Positions 8,155 to 17,731 of a stretch of DNA of 25,275 nucleotides are shown here, piece after piece. The first letter of the stretch is position 1. Each line of letters begins with the position of its first letter. Source of the stretch: Perkinsus marinus ATCC 50983 (lineage: Eukaryota > Perkinsozoa > Perkinsida > Perkinsidae); contig NW_003215828.1 in assembly GCF_000006405.1 (NCBI RefSeq), positions 5,624 to 30,898 on the forward strand. Reading direction: 5' to 3'. The position numbers and the translations under genes were made by a program. The notes under the pieces are model-generated. The model saw only the letters and a program-made list of their open reading frames with translations. It had not been told where the DNA came from and ran no database searches.

Positions 8155-9537
8155 CTAGTTCATGAAAGGAGTGTGATGGACGAAATGCCAACCCCAACTG
8201 CCGATGATGCCGCGCTTATTCTCGTTAACCTTAGTGGACTCGATGAGACCCTTCTGGATGGCAGAGAGTTTGCCCCAGAGGACCATATGGCCAGTGCCAG
8301 GAGCAGACTTAGCACCCAAAACGAAGCAGGCCTTGTTAGGTCCGAGGGAAGTAGCAAACATACCAGCACCCCAAGGCCACCAAGTGGTGACGAGGTCCTT
8401 GGCACCACCGAGACCGCAGCAGCCGCCAACGGACTTACCCTTATGCTCGAGGTGGTCCAAGATCTTGATGTTCTTGGTAGCATGAGCAGCTTGCTCCTCA
8501 GAAGGATAAGAGATCTTGGGGATCGGGGGAAGCTCAGGAACCATGTTGCAATCACCAATGGCGAAGATGTGACCGTTACCCCAGAGGGATTGAGAACCAT
8601 CCTCGTTGACCTTGTAGACCTGCAAGTGCTTGTTGACGTGAATCCATCCTCCGCCACCGGGGCCACGCTTCTTGGGGTCCTTCTCCTTCTTGTCCTCCTC
8701 CAAGGGGTTATAGCCAGTCAAGCACTCCTTGGGCATGAACCAGTTGGAAGCCTTAGTGCCGATGCACACGAAAGTGCAGTCAGGCTCGCCAGTGAGCCCG
8801 ATCTTCTCCCAGAAGCCCTCCTCCTTAGGAGCATACTTCATGCCATAGTAGCACTTGATTCCATGCTCCTTCATGTACTTGTCGCAGTAGCTAGCGGCGT
8901 TCTGAGGGAGGGGTCCAAGGCACTTAGGAAGGAAGTCCATGATGGTGAGCTTGAGGTTGGGGAAGTAGTGCTGAAGCTCAGTGACCCACTCGACACCAAT
9001 GAAACCGGCACCGACGACGAGGACGTTGGCCTTCTTCTTGTTGAGGGCTGCAAGCTTCTCGTGCTCCTCGAAGATATGACGACGGCGACCCTCAATGAAA
9101 CGCTCATCGATATGCTTCCACTCGGACTCAGCAATAGCACCCTCATTCACAGTAGGGGCCCAGAGAGACTCACCCCACTTCGAGAAGAGACCGAAAGTGC
9201 AACCGGCGGCGATGACGCAGTAGTCAAAGGCGACCTCCTCGGTATGATCAGAGAACATAGGCTTGACATGAGCGATCTGCTTCTCACCGTCGAGCTCAGT
9301 AACCTCACCCCAGAGGAACTTAATGCCCATAGTGCGCTCAAGAACCGACTGGTAAGTGAATGACAGAGCGTCGTAATGAGCGGGCTTGACATAAGCACGG
9401 AGAACACCAGGAGTATACTCGAAGTACTCCTTGGCATCAACAAGGGTGACATCGAAACGACCCCTGAGCTCGTTGGCGGCGAACATGCCGGAGAAGCCAC
9501 CTCCGATGACTAAAGCGTGGCGCTTATCCGAAACCAT
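8155..9537 (-). CDS. AIF2/FSP1-like FAD-dependent oxidoreductase, copy 2
   Basis: This is a tandem same-strand paralogue of the gene at 5659-7041, also 460 residues and intronless, with the same GGGFSG, GAGFIG and HIFAIGDC nucleotide-binding motifs. By eye the coding sequences differ at about 24 of 1383 bases. Only four changes alter the protein: R7H, K25R, G53A and I65V, counted from copy 1 to copy 2. Similarity begins and ends almost exactly at the start and stop codons. The stops differ (TAA in copy 1, TAG in copy 2), and upstream and downstream sequences are unrelated. A clear acceptor, GTCTGTCTTGCAG, sits 13 nt before the ATG. The copies probably make the same enzyme under separate regulatory sequence; gene conversion or strong codon constraint would explain the sharp edges. 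Confidence 0.88.
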   Translation of the reverse strand: MVSDKRHALVIGGGFSGMFAANELRGRFDVTLVDAKEYFEYTPGVLRAYVKPAHYDALSFTYQSVLERTMGIKFLWGEVTELDGEKQIAHVKPMFSDHTEEVAFDYCVIAAGCTFGLFSKWGESLWAPTVNEGAIAESEWKHIDERFIEGRRRHIFEEHEKLAALNKKKANVLVVGAGFIGVEWVTELQHYFPNLKLTIMDFLPKCLGPLPQNAASYCDKYMKEHGIKCYYGMKYAPKEEGFWEKIGLTGEPDCTFVCIGTKASNWFMPKECLTGYNPLEEDKKEKDPKKRGPGGGGWIHVNKHLQVYKVNEDGSQSLWGNGHIFAIGDCNMVPELPPIPKISYPSEEQAAHATKNIKILDHLEHKGKSVGGCCGLGGAKDLVTTWWPWGAGMFATSLGPNKACFVLGAKSAPGTGHMVLWGKLSAIQKGLIESTKVNENKRGIIGSWGWHFVHHTPFMN

Positions 9538-9550
9538 TGAAAGGATAAAA

Positions 9551-9563
9551 CTGCAAGACAGAC
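9551..9563 (-). promoter_or_regulatory. Acceptor-like site before oxidoreductase copy 2
   Basis: On the minus strand the pyrimidine-rich GTCTGTCTTGCAG ends 13 nt before the ATG at 9537. This is the best-formed of the acceptors seen before start codons here. Confidence 0.4.
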
Positions 9564-10201
9564 CTATGAATCATCTTTCCACACAAACTCGAGACACGTG
9601 TTCACAAGTGAGAATCACACTAGCAACTGTTTTATCTCAGCGCTAGATTCTCTAAGCTTGAGGCTGTGAATGGAACTCATTTTGGTATCTTGTTCCGAGA
9701 AAGATATCGCTACGGATGTATTTCAAATTGGTGGGCACCTGCTTAGCTCCAAGCTATCGCAGCTTCAGTAGTAGCGCCAAGTTTCCATTCCGCATGCCTC
9801 TGCAGAAAAGTTCGTCTCAACTTCCCTCCTATTCATAGGGTCACTGTTGGATAATCTTTTGTGTTTCATGGAGAAAGTATCGCGAAATTTCAGAAATTTA
9901 ATTTCTCCTGCAGACACTTGGCGTCTTCGGAACTGCGTTCGCAGCCAGGAAACATCGATTGATCGAATTTAAGTGATTCTAAATTTACCATGGTATTCCG
10001 TATTCCACAAGCAGTTGAATATCACAACCTAGTGTGAGAATAATGACGACGAATTAAGTTAGATCGATGGATGAGCAAGTCTCGATTGGGCACAGGTGCT
10101 TGCACAGCTTAAGCTCGCTCTTCCGGCAACCTCAACAGAGCGCCACATACACACAATTGACACAAAGCAATGCTTAGCTCAGTGAAAGGTGTATATTATA
10201 C
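9564..10201. other. Intergenic spacer
   Basis: This lies between the Hikeshi stop codon and the oxidoreductase copy 2 start; both genes are on the minus strand. No open frame, repeat or RNA gene is supported. Confidence 0.5.
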
Positions 10202-10968
10202 TCAAGTCGTCTTGAACACAAACATCGGGTCTTTGTTATATTTATCGTCAAATCGCTGCAACCATCTATCCAGCAAATCCTGAGGGCATCTCATAAACCG
10301 AGCATCGCCGCCGCCGCTCGTGTTGAACGACTCAATGTACCTGCATGGAACGAAATAGGATGAAGCTCTGAGCATGACCAAGTGCCTTCTCACCGGAAGA
10401 GGTTCAAAGCAACTTTCCTGGCGAACTCTCTCTTGAAATCAGTAGACTCGCCCGCTGTACTCATCTTCGGCAAAAGAGTCTGAAAAATTGGGGAACTCGA
10501 TAAACTGACGTCTCACTACCCCCACCTCAGAAGGCTCGAAGGCTAAACCAATGCGGACTGCTGGCATGCTAGCGATATCAGGGTTCAGCGGCCAGCCTGG
10601 CGAGAAGATATCGGTAGGCTTTGCGTTTGACAAGGCACCAACGAAAGCAGCACCATCTGCAAAGAACAAACTCATGAGATGCTTCCTGGAGAGAGGCCCA
10701 TTGCATACCTGTGGTTGCAGTATAGTAGACTCCCAAACCTACAGCATCAGAGGGTATAGGTCGGAGAAGGAATACCGAGAAGGATGATATACTACCAGGG
10801 TTGGGCACATCTACATGCCAGCTGAAACACCACGACCATGGAGCCAGGATATGAGAAGTCTTGAGACTACCTCGTTTCAGTGTCTTGAACAAACTCAGTA
10901 ATGAGAGGTCTTCCGGGGATAGCCAGGCCGAACAGAGGACCAGGTGTATTAACAGGAGGTGTATTCAT
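10202..10968 (-). CDS. HIKESHI: Hikeshi/OPI10 family protein, five exons
   Basis: Hikeshi carries Hsp70 into the nucleus during heat stress by binding Hsp70 and FG-nucleoporins; yeast OPI10 is the same family. Exons on the minus strand: 10871-10968, 10709-10821, 10526-10656 (or 10520-10656), 10394-10479 and 10202-10340, with introns of 49, 52, 46 (or 40) and 53 nt, all GT-AG and in phase. The product has 188 or 190 residues against 197 in human. Family blocks are GPLFGLAIPGRPL near the N-terminus, DVPNPGSISSFSVFLL with RPIPSDAVGLGVYY (human [23 protein letters not shown]), the GALSNAKPTDIF block (human GFVTNGKPSAIF), MPAVRIGLAFEP, and C-terminal LLDRWLQRFDDKYNKDPMF (human VLKWYENFQRRLAQNPLFW). 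The only open point is which of two phase-equal donors (10525 or 10519) ends exon 3. A CAG acceptor-like site lies 22 nt before the ATG. Confidence 0.93.
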
Positions 10969-10990
10969 AAGTTAGTGAGATAAAGTTAAG

Positions 10991-11003
10991 CTGCAATCTC
11001 GAG
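10991..11003 (-). promoter_or_regulatory. Acceptor-like site before Hikeshi start
   Basis: On the minus strand CTCGAGATTGCAG ends 22 nt before the ATG at 10968. The pyrimidine tract is weak; it is listed because it repeats the spacing seen at the other genes. Confidence 0.25.
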
Positions 11004-11896
11004 AGGAGCGTAGTAGATCATACGCAGCTACCACAAAAACTCAACACAACGGGAGAACAACAATACAGAATACCAAAGCCTTGCATGGGCTCGGAAACAA
11101 TCGATCCGATTCAGTAGGCCTCCTTGGAAACTGCCATATCTCATTCAACGATATGTGAATATATACTGCCCATATCTTCTACATAGTATGAACGGCTAAA
11201 CTCCATATCGCTAACGATGCCCGGATTCACATCGACATCCGGACGAAAGTCAGCAGTGAATGACAAAGATCATCTATACTGCATTTTCACCCAGAGTTGA
11301 GCTCGCCATCCCTCCGGGGTTTGGAGCAGTTCGTGATTCCCTGATCAGACCCTGAACCGAATGACTCGGGCTTGGCGACCAAATGATTGATTTTCTCGCT
11401 CAGGAGGGATAAACGCGAGGCGGCCTGAACCATTTAAGTGAATCTGATATACTTAACTCTTGAGATTTGCTCGAGGAAAGTCGAACTAGGGAGAATGTGA
11501 AACGATTCGAGTTCTGTTCGCACAGACAACGGGGCCTGGAAAGGCTTGGCAGTTTCGTCGCAGGGAGAGCATATCTCGCCAGTGTCTTCCTTTGTGGAAA
11601 AAGGGCAGTACACATAGCATGTGAGAGAAACAACTACGGAGGTTGTCCGAGGCGTTCCCAGTTCGCTGGTGAGAGCTACGAATGAAGTATTCATAACGCT
11701 GCAACTATGAACGAAACACTGATAGGATACGCGGCCGAGATTAGACATCAGAGGACCGGCAGTAAGGCCGGTGTAAGCATGCGCTGTGTATTTTTAAGTG
11801 ACTGTCAACCTACGAATGAGGAGCACGACGCAACGGGAGAACTCCGGAGACGAATGGAAATACACGATAACGCAAACTCGTTAATCATATGCACAT
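11004..11896. other. Intergenic spacer left of the LTR element
   Basis: No supported gene. A minus-strand frame of 104 codons (11434-11748) begins with ATG but has no recognisable motif and no acceptor before it, so it is not called. Plus-strand frames at 11467-11685 and 11707-11913 are likewise unsupported. Confidence 0.45.
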
Positions 11897-11900
11897 CGAC

Positions 11901-12101
11901 TGTGATGACTTAATAACTCGATAGTCGACGCAATCGGAGGATCAATCCGAGAGGGACAACAGTAAAAAGAATAATGGGTAGCAAAGGAGACGGGGCTTAC
12001 TACCATTCGCGTCTCGTCTCAAGGGCGAGCTAAGAGTCACGTCGAATGTGCGAGTGCCCGTGACATAATGGAGTGTCCAGTGCCGTAATTAGGACGGCAC
12101 A
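11901..12101 (-). repeat. 3' LTR (201 bp)
   Basis: It starts TG and ends CA in either reading, and I see no difference from the copy at 17527-17727. A 7-bp inverted repeat GTGCCGT/ACGGCAC (12080-12086 with 12094-12100) sits at one edge. Confidence 0.95.
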
Positions 12102-12183
12102 TTCTCCCGGCCGGTATGCCGAGTAAAAAAAGGGAACGAAAGGGACTCACAGGTCGGAAAAGTAGAACAAAGTACGTCTCGTC

Positions 12184-14514
12184 TTACGGGGCGATGCACG
12201 TAGTAGGGATAAGGTTTCGTAGTGGCTGACAGATCACCTTACCGGTAGAGGACTCACGCAGGGTATAAACGTCGCCTGATATCCTGCCGACAACATATGG
12301 GCCGCGAGCTAACGCATCGAGCTTCCCAGGCGATGGGGTACTCAGGTATACTCGGTCGCCGATGCCGATGGTACTACTTCGATCCCCCAGCCTACGACGC
12401 GATTTCTCACGGTCGTCCTCCCAATGTCTCTCGATCCAAGACTCGAGCAGGTTAGAAGCATGGCAAGAAGAGGGCTTAGTCTGATCGAAGTCGTACGAGT
12501 GTAGCAGGTCCCAAGAACTGATAGAATCCCAACGCAGGCGCGCATTGGACAAAGATACTGCTTCCGACACCAGAGTGCGCCAGTCACGTTTGACCTGCGT
12601 AGCCAGGAGCACTCGGATCTTCTGGTTAAGCGGGCCGTGGCTCCTCTCCCATTTCCCTCCATACTGTGGACTTGACGCCGGGATCAAGTGGTGTAGCACG
12701 TTACGTTTAGACAGGAATAGTCGGAAAGGAGAGCTCACGAAGGCCGGACCTCGATCGGAGCAGACCCGCCTCGGAACACCAGCTCGAGCGAAGATACGAC
12801 GGCAGGCAGTGATGAGATTAATGGCGTTGGTTGAGCCGACCACTTCGGCCTCAATATAACCAGTTAGCAGGCATGTAGCGACCACCAAGAACTTCGAGCG
12901 GTCGCCGTTACCTTCGTAAGGGCCACAATGGTCGATACCGACAGACCGCCATGGTTTACGCTCAGCGGGAATGATACCAGAGGCTTGAAGAGCATGGGCC
13001 CGCGGTTTATTCTTGATGCAGACACCACAGGATTTGACCATGCGACTGACTTGGGCTCGCATACCGGGCCAGTGGTAACGGCGAACTAAGTCGCGATACG
13101 TAGCATTAACACCACCATGAGCTTCGTTGTGGAACGACTTGGCCACGGTGGACTGCAGCAGGGCCATAGTCGGAGGAACCACAGCTTGGTCGTAAACATG
13201 ACCATCCACGTCTTGGCGGCAGCGATAAATGACCGTATCCGCGGAATCCATGGTGGAGAATGGATGACGAAGTAACTTTGATACGCCGTAATGCCGTTGA
13301 GCATCCCGGACAGTTAATCGCAGGGGAGTAGGGGTCTCATCGTCGCCGCTCGGTATCTCCCGGCCGGCAAGGTTTAGGCTTAGCGATTGCCACCCTTTCA
13401 GAGCGGCTACGAGGAGCCGGTAGCCGTAAAGGGTAGTAGGTACCATGACTGACTCACTGAAGGAAGTGGGATCGACGCGACACACCGTTTGACCATGCGA
13501 GATAGAGGCTTCGACCGTTGTTAGACAGGTAGGGTAGGAGACCGCGCTGTCAATAGGCGTCGCGGAGATATTTTTAGTGACTGATGTAGGGGGCTGAGAG
13601 AGGGAGTAATCGGCGGGTAGGCGAAAGACTGAAGGAATGAGAGATAGCTGAGTAGGAGTAAGAGCAGAGGCATCGTCGTAGAATTGACGAAGTAATGGGA
13701 ATAGCTCCTCAGAAATATCGGAGTGGACTTTACCACGGGATGCAGCATCCGCGATGTTCCATGAACCAGAAATGTGGGCAACCATAGTCGAGATACCCGC
13801 CTTCTCCAGATGGTATAAGCAGTTTTTGATAATGAGCAGCCTGCGAATGACCACCAAATTTACCGAAGAAGAAGCCGCCAGTGGAGTCTGACGTCGCAGA
13901 CGACCTACATTTGCGGAATTATCGGTGAAGACCACCAAAGAGGTAACCGGACTGTGATCCAAACCCTCTGCAAGCCACTGAGCCGCCCATACCAGAGATA
14001 CAGCCAAAGAATCGAGCTCAAACTTAGGCGCAGATCGCCGGACACTAGAGGATTGGTGCAGGTAGCCGCGAGCAGCTATCCTGTTGCCAAAGGCTGAGGT
14101 GAGGACCGCGGCTCCTGCGAGGTCGGAGCTATCAACGAAGAGGAACAATAAGTCGCGATAACCCTCAGAACAAGACCGGATGAGGCGAGGAGCTCGCAGG
14201 GCGTTCTCACGAACGGTCTGTTCCCACTTTCTCAAAGCACAGCGATCGTCATCTTGGATGGCTCCCGACGAGTCAGCATTAACGCGAGCGCGCCGTATGA
14301 GGAGCCGTAGTAGCATGTTGTACTCCAAGAAAAGGCCGAGTGGGTCGAACAAAACCCCGCCAAGGCGGCGTAAATCCGAGACAGAACAGACTTTGGAGGC
14401 CAGGATCTTCGCAGGGGCAACTACAAGAGAGTCGGATGCTGGTAGCCACTTCATACCGAAGCAGGGATAGGACGACACTCGAGAAGAGTGCTCGGGTAAA
14501 GATGAGACTAGCTT
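12184..14514 (-). CDS. LTR element pol part: RT end, RNase H, integrase
   Basis: This is the frame right of the assembly gap in element orientation, open from the gap edge to a stop at 12184. It begins with the end of the reverse transcriptase and its connection region (FGMKWLPASDSL, then LFDPLGLF). RNase H follows: VDSSDLAGAAV, FTDNSANVG and NIADAASRG carry the expected acidic residues. Next is an H2C2 zinc-binding integrase N-terminus (HNEAHGG ... CGVC) and the integrase core with its D, D, E in GIDHCGP, SDRGPAF and GGKWERSH. A C-terminal domain of about 60 residues starts IGDRVYLSTPSPG. In the cell this would act in reverse transcription and insertion. Confidence 0.85.
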   Translation of the reverse strand, partial: KLVSSLPEHSSRVSSYPCFGMKWLPASDSLVVAPAKILASKVCSVSDLRRLGGVLFDPLGLFLEYNMLLRLLIRRARVNADSSGAIQDDDRCALRKWEQTVRENALRAPRLIRSCSEGYRDLLFLFVDSSDLAGAAVLTSAFGNRIAARGYLHQSSSVRRSAPKFELDSLAVSLVWAAQWLAEGLDHSPVTSLVVFTDNSANVGRLRRQTPLAASSSVNLVVIRRLLIIKNCLYHLEKAGISTMVAHISGSWNIADAASRGKVHSDISEELFPLLRQFYDDASALTPTQLSLIPSVFRLPADYSLSQPPTSVTKNISATPIDSAVSYPTCLTTVEASISHGQTVCRVDPTSFSESVMVPTTLYGYRLLVAALKGWQSLSLNLAGREIPSGDDETPTPLRLTVRDAQRHYGVSKLLRHPFSTMDSADTVIYRCRQDVDGHVYDQAVVPPTMALLQSTVAKSFHNEAHGGVNATYRDLVRRYHWPGMRAQVSRMVKSCGVCIKNKPRAHALQASGIIPAERKPWRSVGIDHCGPYEGNGDRSKFLVVATCLLTGYIEAEVVGSTNAINLITACRRIFARAGVPRRVCSDRGPAFVSSPFRLFLSKRNVLHHLIPASSPQYGGKWERSHGPLNQKIRVLLATQVKRDWRTLVSEAVSLSNARLRWDSISSWDLLHSYDFDQTKPSSCHASNLLESWIERHWEDDREKSRRRLGDRSSTIGIGDRVYLSTPSPGKLDALARGPYVVGRISGDVYTLRESSTGKVICQPLRNLIPTTCIAP

Positions 14515-14614
14515 NNNNNNNNNNNNNNNNNNNNNNNNNNNNNNNNNNNNNNNNNNNNNNNNNNNNNNNNNNNNNNNNNNNNNNNNNNNNNNNNNNNNNN
14601 NNNNNNNNNNNNNN
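14515..14614. other. Assembly gap of 100 N
   Basis: Exactly 100 N lie inside the reverse transcriptase of the LTR element. A round 100 usually stands for a gap of unknown length. Presumably other near-identical copies of the element blocked the assembly here (inference). Confidence 0.98.
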
Positions 14615-17507
14615 ACGCTTGGCGAAGGTCGAGGCTGCAGAAGTAAGGATATCTGCGGAGCAGAGATAGAGACTGCACAACCCCTTGATCACTGCCAACT
14701 GGTAAGGAAGACTGCACAAGAGTAGCCAACGGAGCCCCGTTGAAAACTGGGCGCACTTTCATAGAGCTACGAGAGGGCTCCAGACCTTGACCAGTGCTTG
14801 ATTTCACCACCGGAAAATGAGACATCCAGTACCGTACCTCACCGATAGTAGTAGGCCGTATGTAACCATTCTTCAGAAAATTTTGAATTTCATTGTCGTA
14901 GACCTCGTACAAATTCTGAGCCTGTAAGCGTGCTGCCAAAGAGCGTGCTTTGGCCAGGAAGGGTCGGAAGTCGTTTGAAGGTCGACGGCCGATCCACCGG
15001 ATAAGATGACCGAATCGGGAAGGACACGAGAGATTCAGAGGGCCCTCCGATGTAACCGCAGATGTGATCTCAGATGGTGGATCTGCGACGACTAATGGTC
15101 GGGCATCCGAGAATGCGATCTCGAGGAACTCCTTAGAACAATCGGGAGCACCATCATCGAGCCCGACAGAGAGAGTGGACAAGTCCTTCGAGAGAGTAGA
15201 GTCCGTGGTTGCAGCACTGTCAGGTATACCCACAGACTGTCCAGCCGCCTCATTCAGGGACTGTAGGAACCCTCGCCAAGCGGCTTGAACAGCAGTAGGC
15301 TTGCCAACGAGACTGAGTAAGCGGTCCCCGGCTGAGTCGAATATCCAGACTGTAGGTAGAGAGTACGATCTAAAAACCGAGGTACTCCAGAGGAAATCCC
15401 TGTTCAAGTTGGGGATTAAGACGATCTCAGTTGGGAACTCCAAGTGCTTATGCACATGTTTCAGACGGAAGATTGAACAACCCAGGACTTTTGACCCTGC
15501 GGCTAAGGTAGCACAACACTGCCGACCAGTATTCTCGATGCTTACCCCGGCCCTCGTGAGGCGGTTAAACCCTTGAGGAGAGCAGGCGTGCATCATTGCC
15601 CCCGAGTCCAGAAGACCAATGAATGCGGCTGTAGCACCATCAGTAGTCTTGAAGCTTAAGTCGATATATCTCAGAGACTGATCAGGCGTAAGTGTGGAGT
15701 TGGCCGCAGCGATCTCGACAGCGTCAGGCGTTATCTCCCTTACAGTCATAGCCTCCATCGAAAGTGCTGATGAGGATTCGGCCGTGGGAGTGGCTTGGTG
15801 ATCTAGAGGCATGCGACAATGCGAAGTATGGTGACGTTGACGACATCGGTGGCAACATACGGAGTCTCTCCATGGACACGATTTAGGTTCTGGACAGCGT
15901 AGTTTCGTTCTGTTGCAGAAGTGGCATCGCTCAGATTTGTCGACCGGCGCTGGAGCAGGGCAGAACTTCGCAATTCCCCGGCATTGAGGCTCCCGATCAA
16001 GGCATCTCGTGCACCGGATGCGCTCTCGTTTATTTGCTCCTCGGCGGCGATGTCCGAAGTCTCGAGAATTGGGTGCTGATGAAGAAGTGGCCGTCCCAGG
16101 ATTCTCCCTGGCCTGTGTGCAGGCAATCTCTTCCACGTGGGTCGAGAGTGACGACCTGCTGGGAATCTGGGATACCGGCCCTGCAGACGATGGCTCCTTG
16201 GGGTTACGAAGAGCTTCTTCAGACATCAGCTCTTTAACCATAACATCAAAGGAGCAGTCAGGAGTGGACCGACGAATGCCTAGAACACCTTCTTTATGAG
16301 GATGACACAGGGCCGTCACGAGGAGGTCGGAGGCATACTGATCCAATAGCTTACCGTTAGTGCGCTCGTAATCGAGCAGTCGCTGCTGGAAAAGGTCCAG
16401 AAAGGCAGACAGAGATGTGCCTTGACGCATTCGGAGACTGACCATGTTTTGCCAAGTTACAATGCTATCCGTAGGGCGAGCATAGGCGTCGTAGAGAGCA
16501 GCCACCAAGCGCCGCACTTCCTGCTCAGCGGCTCCATGACTGCGAGAGCCCGTTGGAAGAACCTTTTCCGAAACACTCTCCGATAGGTGTGATACCAACC
16601 AGTGATACAGTTCTACAGCGTACCAGGCATATTTCACCGACAGTAGATTGGCCTGCTGAATGAGCGAGGAGACGTTGCGCTTATCACCGCTACCAACAAA
16701 TTTCGGATAATCAGATAACACCCTAGCGGCCGCTTGATAGGCCTTACGCTCAGTGGCGGTGAAGGGCTTATTTTTGTCCTCAGAGGGGGCCTCGAAGAAC
16801 TTCGGAAGGAGTCTTGAGCTGGGTGTGGTAACGGTAGACGGCGGAACCAAGGGAGACGGACTCGCTGAATTGACGCGAATGTCCCGCCAAGGGGACTGAG
16901 GAGTAGCCTCTCGATGGCTGGGTGCGTTCAAGGAGGCGTACCCGGAGCCATGCGCAGGAGTGGTAGGCGTGGTTGAGGAAGGAACCACAGGATCGTCGGA
17001 GAAAGAATACCCTACGGGCCGGTGCCACTGGGAGACGCCAGTCACAGTATTGTAGTAATAAGCCTGTGTCGACGAAGTTGCCGGGGCTCGGAGCCAACCG
17101 TCATTGATGGGTGGTGGAGAAGCCGGAGGAGGTATTGTCGGCGCAGACAGCTGGGATGAAACCTGCTCTGGAAGTTGTGGTATCGTTATCTGGACGTCAG
17201 ACGAAATCATGCCATAACTTAGGGGGATCCCACCAGGAGCGGTGGCCAGGGAGATCTTCCAGCCATGTGTTTGAGCCGAGCTTATCCACAGGCCGTGGTA
17301 AAGACGGGCAGGGTCAGAGGCAGACGACCCCGGAATCGACAGAGTTTCTCCAAGGTACGGTAGATCAGCGAGCTGGGGGTGCTCGCGCACGTGGCACTCC
17401 TCGATTAGACAGAAGGCCATACCAGAGCGTTCATCACGGTGAACGTAGTGAACTTCATAGTAGTTCTCGAGGAGCTTGACAAAGCGGGTAGGATAGGTGT
17501 AGGACAT
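14615..17507 (-). CDS. LTR element gag-protease-RT start, with WW domain
   Basis: The frame starts at an ATG 19 nt inside the 5' LTR and stays open to the assembly gap. Residues 1-110 show no known family. A Pro-rich stretch (about 122-134) leads into a WW domain at about 136-166, with W138, the aromatic run YYY at 150-152, W161 and P164. The middle resembles a gag capsid region. A Cys-rich segment (CTRC, CHFC, CCHRC ... HTSHC; about 15800-16020) is a likely zinc-binding nucleic-acid module. The protease follows, with active-site LLDSGA near 15600, then the start of the reverse transcriptase (KVRPVFNGAP, FCSLDLRQA) up to the gap. WW domains bind Pro-rich ligands, so the neighbouring Pro-rich run may be a self-partner (inference). 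Confidence 0.85.
17010..17102 (-). other. WW domain in the LTR element gag-like region
   Basis: GWLRAP, then the aromatic run AYYYNTVTG, then SQWHRP: two Trp 23 residues apart, with a Pro three residues after the second, fit the WW fold. A Pro-rich linker precedes it. Confidence 0.8.
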
Positions 17508-17526
17508 GGTTGATCCCGGTAAAAGA

Positions 17527-17727
17527 TGTGATGACTTAATAACTCGATAGTCGACGCAATCGGAGGATCAATCCGAGAGGGACAACAGTAAAAAGAATAA
17601 TGGGTAGCAAAGGAGACGGGGCTTACTACCATTCGCGTCTCGTCTCAAGGGCGAGCTAAGAGTCACGTCGAATGTGCGAGTGCCCGTGACATAATGGAGT
17701 GTCCAGTGCCGTAATTAGGACGGCACA
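17527..17727 (-). repeat. 5' LTR (201 bp)
   Basis: I found no difference from the LTR at 11901-12101 on reading both. It should carry the element's promoter. The CGAC duplication follows at 17728-17731. Confidence 0.95.
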
Positions 17728-17731
17728 CGAC

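Larger units (their letters stand above)
11897..17731 (-). mobile_element. BEL/Pao-like LTR retrotransposon with target duplications
   Basis: The element is bounded by identical 201-bp LTRs and a 4-bp CGAC target duplication (11897-11900 and 17728-17731). Order on the minus strand: 5' LTR, gag-like region with WW domain and Cys-rich zinc-binding segment, retropepsin, reverse transcriptase (crossed by an assembly gap), RNase H, zinc-binding and catalytic integrase domains, a purine tract GGGAGAA against the 3' LTR, then the 3' LTR. LFDPLGLF after the reverse transcriptase and SSPQYGGKWERSH in the integrase resemble BEL/Pao more than Ty3/gypsy; that family choice is moderately secure. Only 19 nt lie between the 5' LTR and the first ATG, and I see no tRNA-complementary primer site beginning TGG. 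Identical LTRs mean a very recent insertion. Apart from the assembly gap it looks whole. Confidence 0.9.

Noticed and set aside
11805-11830. Short similarity (QPTNEE coding) between this spot and the intron 6/exon 7 boundary of PUS10 near 1540-1560
   Set aside because: About 18 of 20 bases match but nothing around them does; chance is the simplest explanation.
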